Shown in pieces: positions 5,049 through 5,381 of a DNA stretch of 5,381 nt. This DNA is from an uncultured archaeon. Lineage in GTDB: Archaea > Korarchaeota > Korarchaeia > Korarchaeales > Korarchaeaceae. The stretch is from assembly GCA_938073845.1 (NCBI GenBank), contig CALJEO010000113.1:1-5381 (forward strand). Direction: 5' to 3'. The stretch's first letter is position 1. Each line of letters starts with the position of its first letter. The translations under genes were made by a program, and so were the position numbers. The notes under the pieces were generated by a model. That model saw only the letters and a program-made list of their open reading frames with translations, was not told the origin of the DNA and did not search any database.

Positions 5049-5381
5049 GTGAGACCCGAGAGGGAGCTCATAGATGAGATAATGAAAATCGTTCTAGAGG
5101 ACCCTGAGGGTTTATTGAAACTCGGTAGGGATGATGCCTCAGCTAGGGAACTGGAAGGAGGTGTATACCTATTCAAGATGGACATGGTCACCTCATCAAC
5201 GGATCTGCTCCCTGGGATGAGCTTGAACCAGCTTGCAAAGAAGTGCGTCACAGCTAACTTCTCAGACTTGGCCTCAAAGGGGGGCAGGCCCCTCCTCTTC
5301 ATGTCATCCCTGGGCTTGCCCAGGGACCTGAGCGATGATGACTTCTCATCTATCTTCGAGGGCTTCGAGGAGGCGATGAGG
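5049..5381 (+). CDS. thiL: Thiamine-monophosphate kinase, N-terminal 111 residues (cut by the right edge)
   Basis: ThiL uses ATP to turn thiamine monophosphate into thiamine diphosphate, the last step of coenzyme B1 synthesis, in the cytoplasm. The visible part has the ordered motifs of the N-terminal AIR-synthase-like domain: GRDDAS (26-31; family GDDAA, metal/ATP binding), KMDMVTSSTDLLPGM (43-57; family TDxxVxxxH or, in archaea, D…STDxxPGM), ANFSDLASKGGRP (69-81; family NLSDLAAMGAxP) and SSLGLP (86-91). The STD-PGM form is like archaeal ThiL. Related AIR-synthase-fold proteins (HypE, PurM) have different motifs here, so ThiL is the best call. The start was chosen for its Shine-Dalgarno site; ATG 5004 is in frame as an alternative. 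It is transcribed divergently from the P-loop/creatininase operon. The C-terminal domain lies outside the window. Confidence 0.83.
   Translation, partial: MRPERELIDEIMKIVLEDPEGLLKLGRDDASARELEGGVYLFKMDMVTSSTDLLPGMSLNQLAKKCVTANFSDLASKGGRPLLFMSSLGLPRDLSDDDFSSIFEGFEEAMR

Noticed and set aside
4982..5302. Minus-strand open frame of 106 codons opposite thiL
   Set aside because: It is antisense to the conserved thiL motifs and overlaps the divergent promoter; there is no independent support.
1..5381. tRNA, rRNA or CRISPR array
   Set aside because: By eye I found no cloverleaf with a GGTTCGAATCC-like T arm, no rRNA signature and no regularly spaced repeats.

Overview
The window looks like DNA from a thermophilic archaeon, probably of the Thermoproteota/Korarchaeota side. 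Arginine is mostly AGG/AGA, ATA is common for isoleucine, Shine-Dalgarno sites are GGTGA/GAGGGG-like, AT-rich TATA-like boxes precede genes, and thiL has an archaeal-type sequence. The species cannot be named from the sequence.

Left part (1 to about 1750), an accessory region. An extremely cysteine-rich small protein (22 Cys in its last 107 residues) enters from the left edge. Nine bases downstream comes a small hydrophobic protein of 193 residues with about six membrane segments. A second, decayed copy of the membrane-protein gene lies about 290 bp further on (1229 to about 1745), with frameshifts and stops but clear similarity along its length. The cysteine-rich gene is not duplicated beside it, or has eroded beyond recognition. 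Small Cys-rich secreted peptide plus small membrane protein, with gene duplication and decay, fits an archaeal antimicrobial peptide (halocin C8-like in style) with its immunity or export protein. This is the best candidate for an undescribed system here, but the functional call is inference.

Middle part (1746 to 2199). About 450 bp with no intact gene. It holds weak traces of decayed reading frames on both strands, and a perfect 10-bp inverted repeat that brackets a TATA-like box just before the next gene.

Right part (2200 to 5381), ordinary cellular genes. A xylose-isomerase-like TIM-barrel protein that seems to lack the usual metal-binding histidines runs convergent, with a 4-bp gap, to a two-gene minus-strand operon. 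That operon encodes a P-loop protein related to cyclic 2,3-diphosphoglycerate synthetase and then a creatininase-family metal amidohydrolase, joined by a 4-bp ATGA overlap. Divergent from the operon, across a 59-bp promoter region with a 10-bp palindrome, starts thiL (thiamine-monophosphate kinase), which runs off the right edge.
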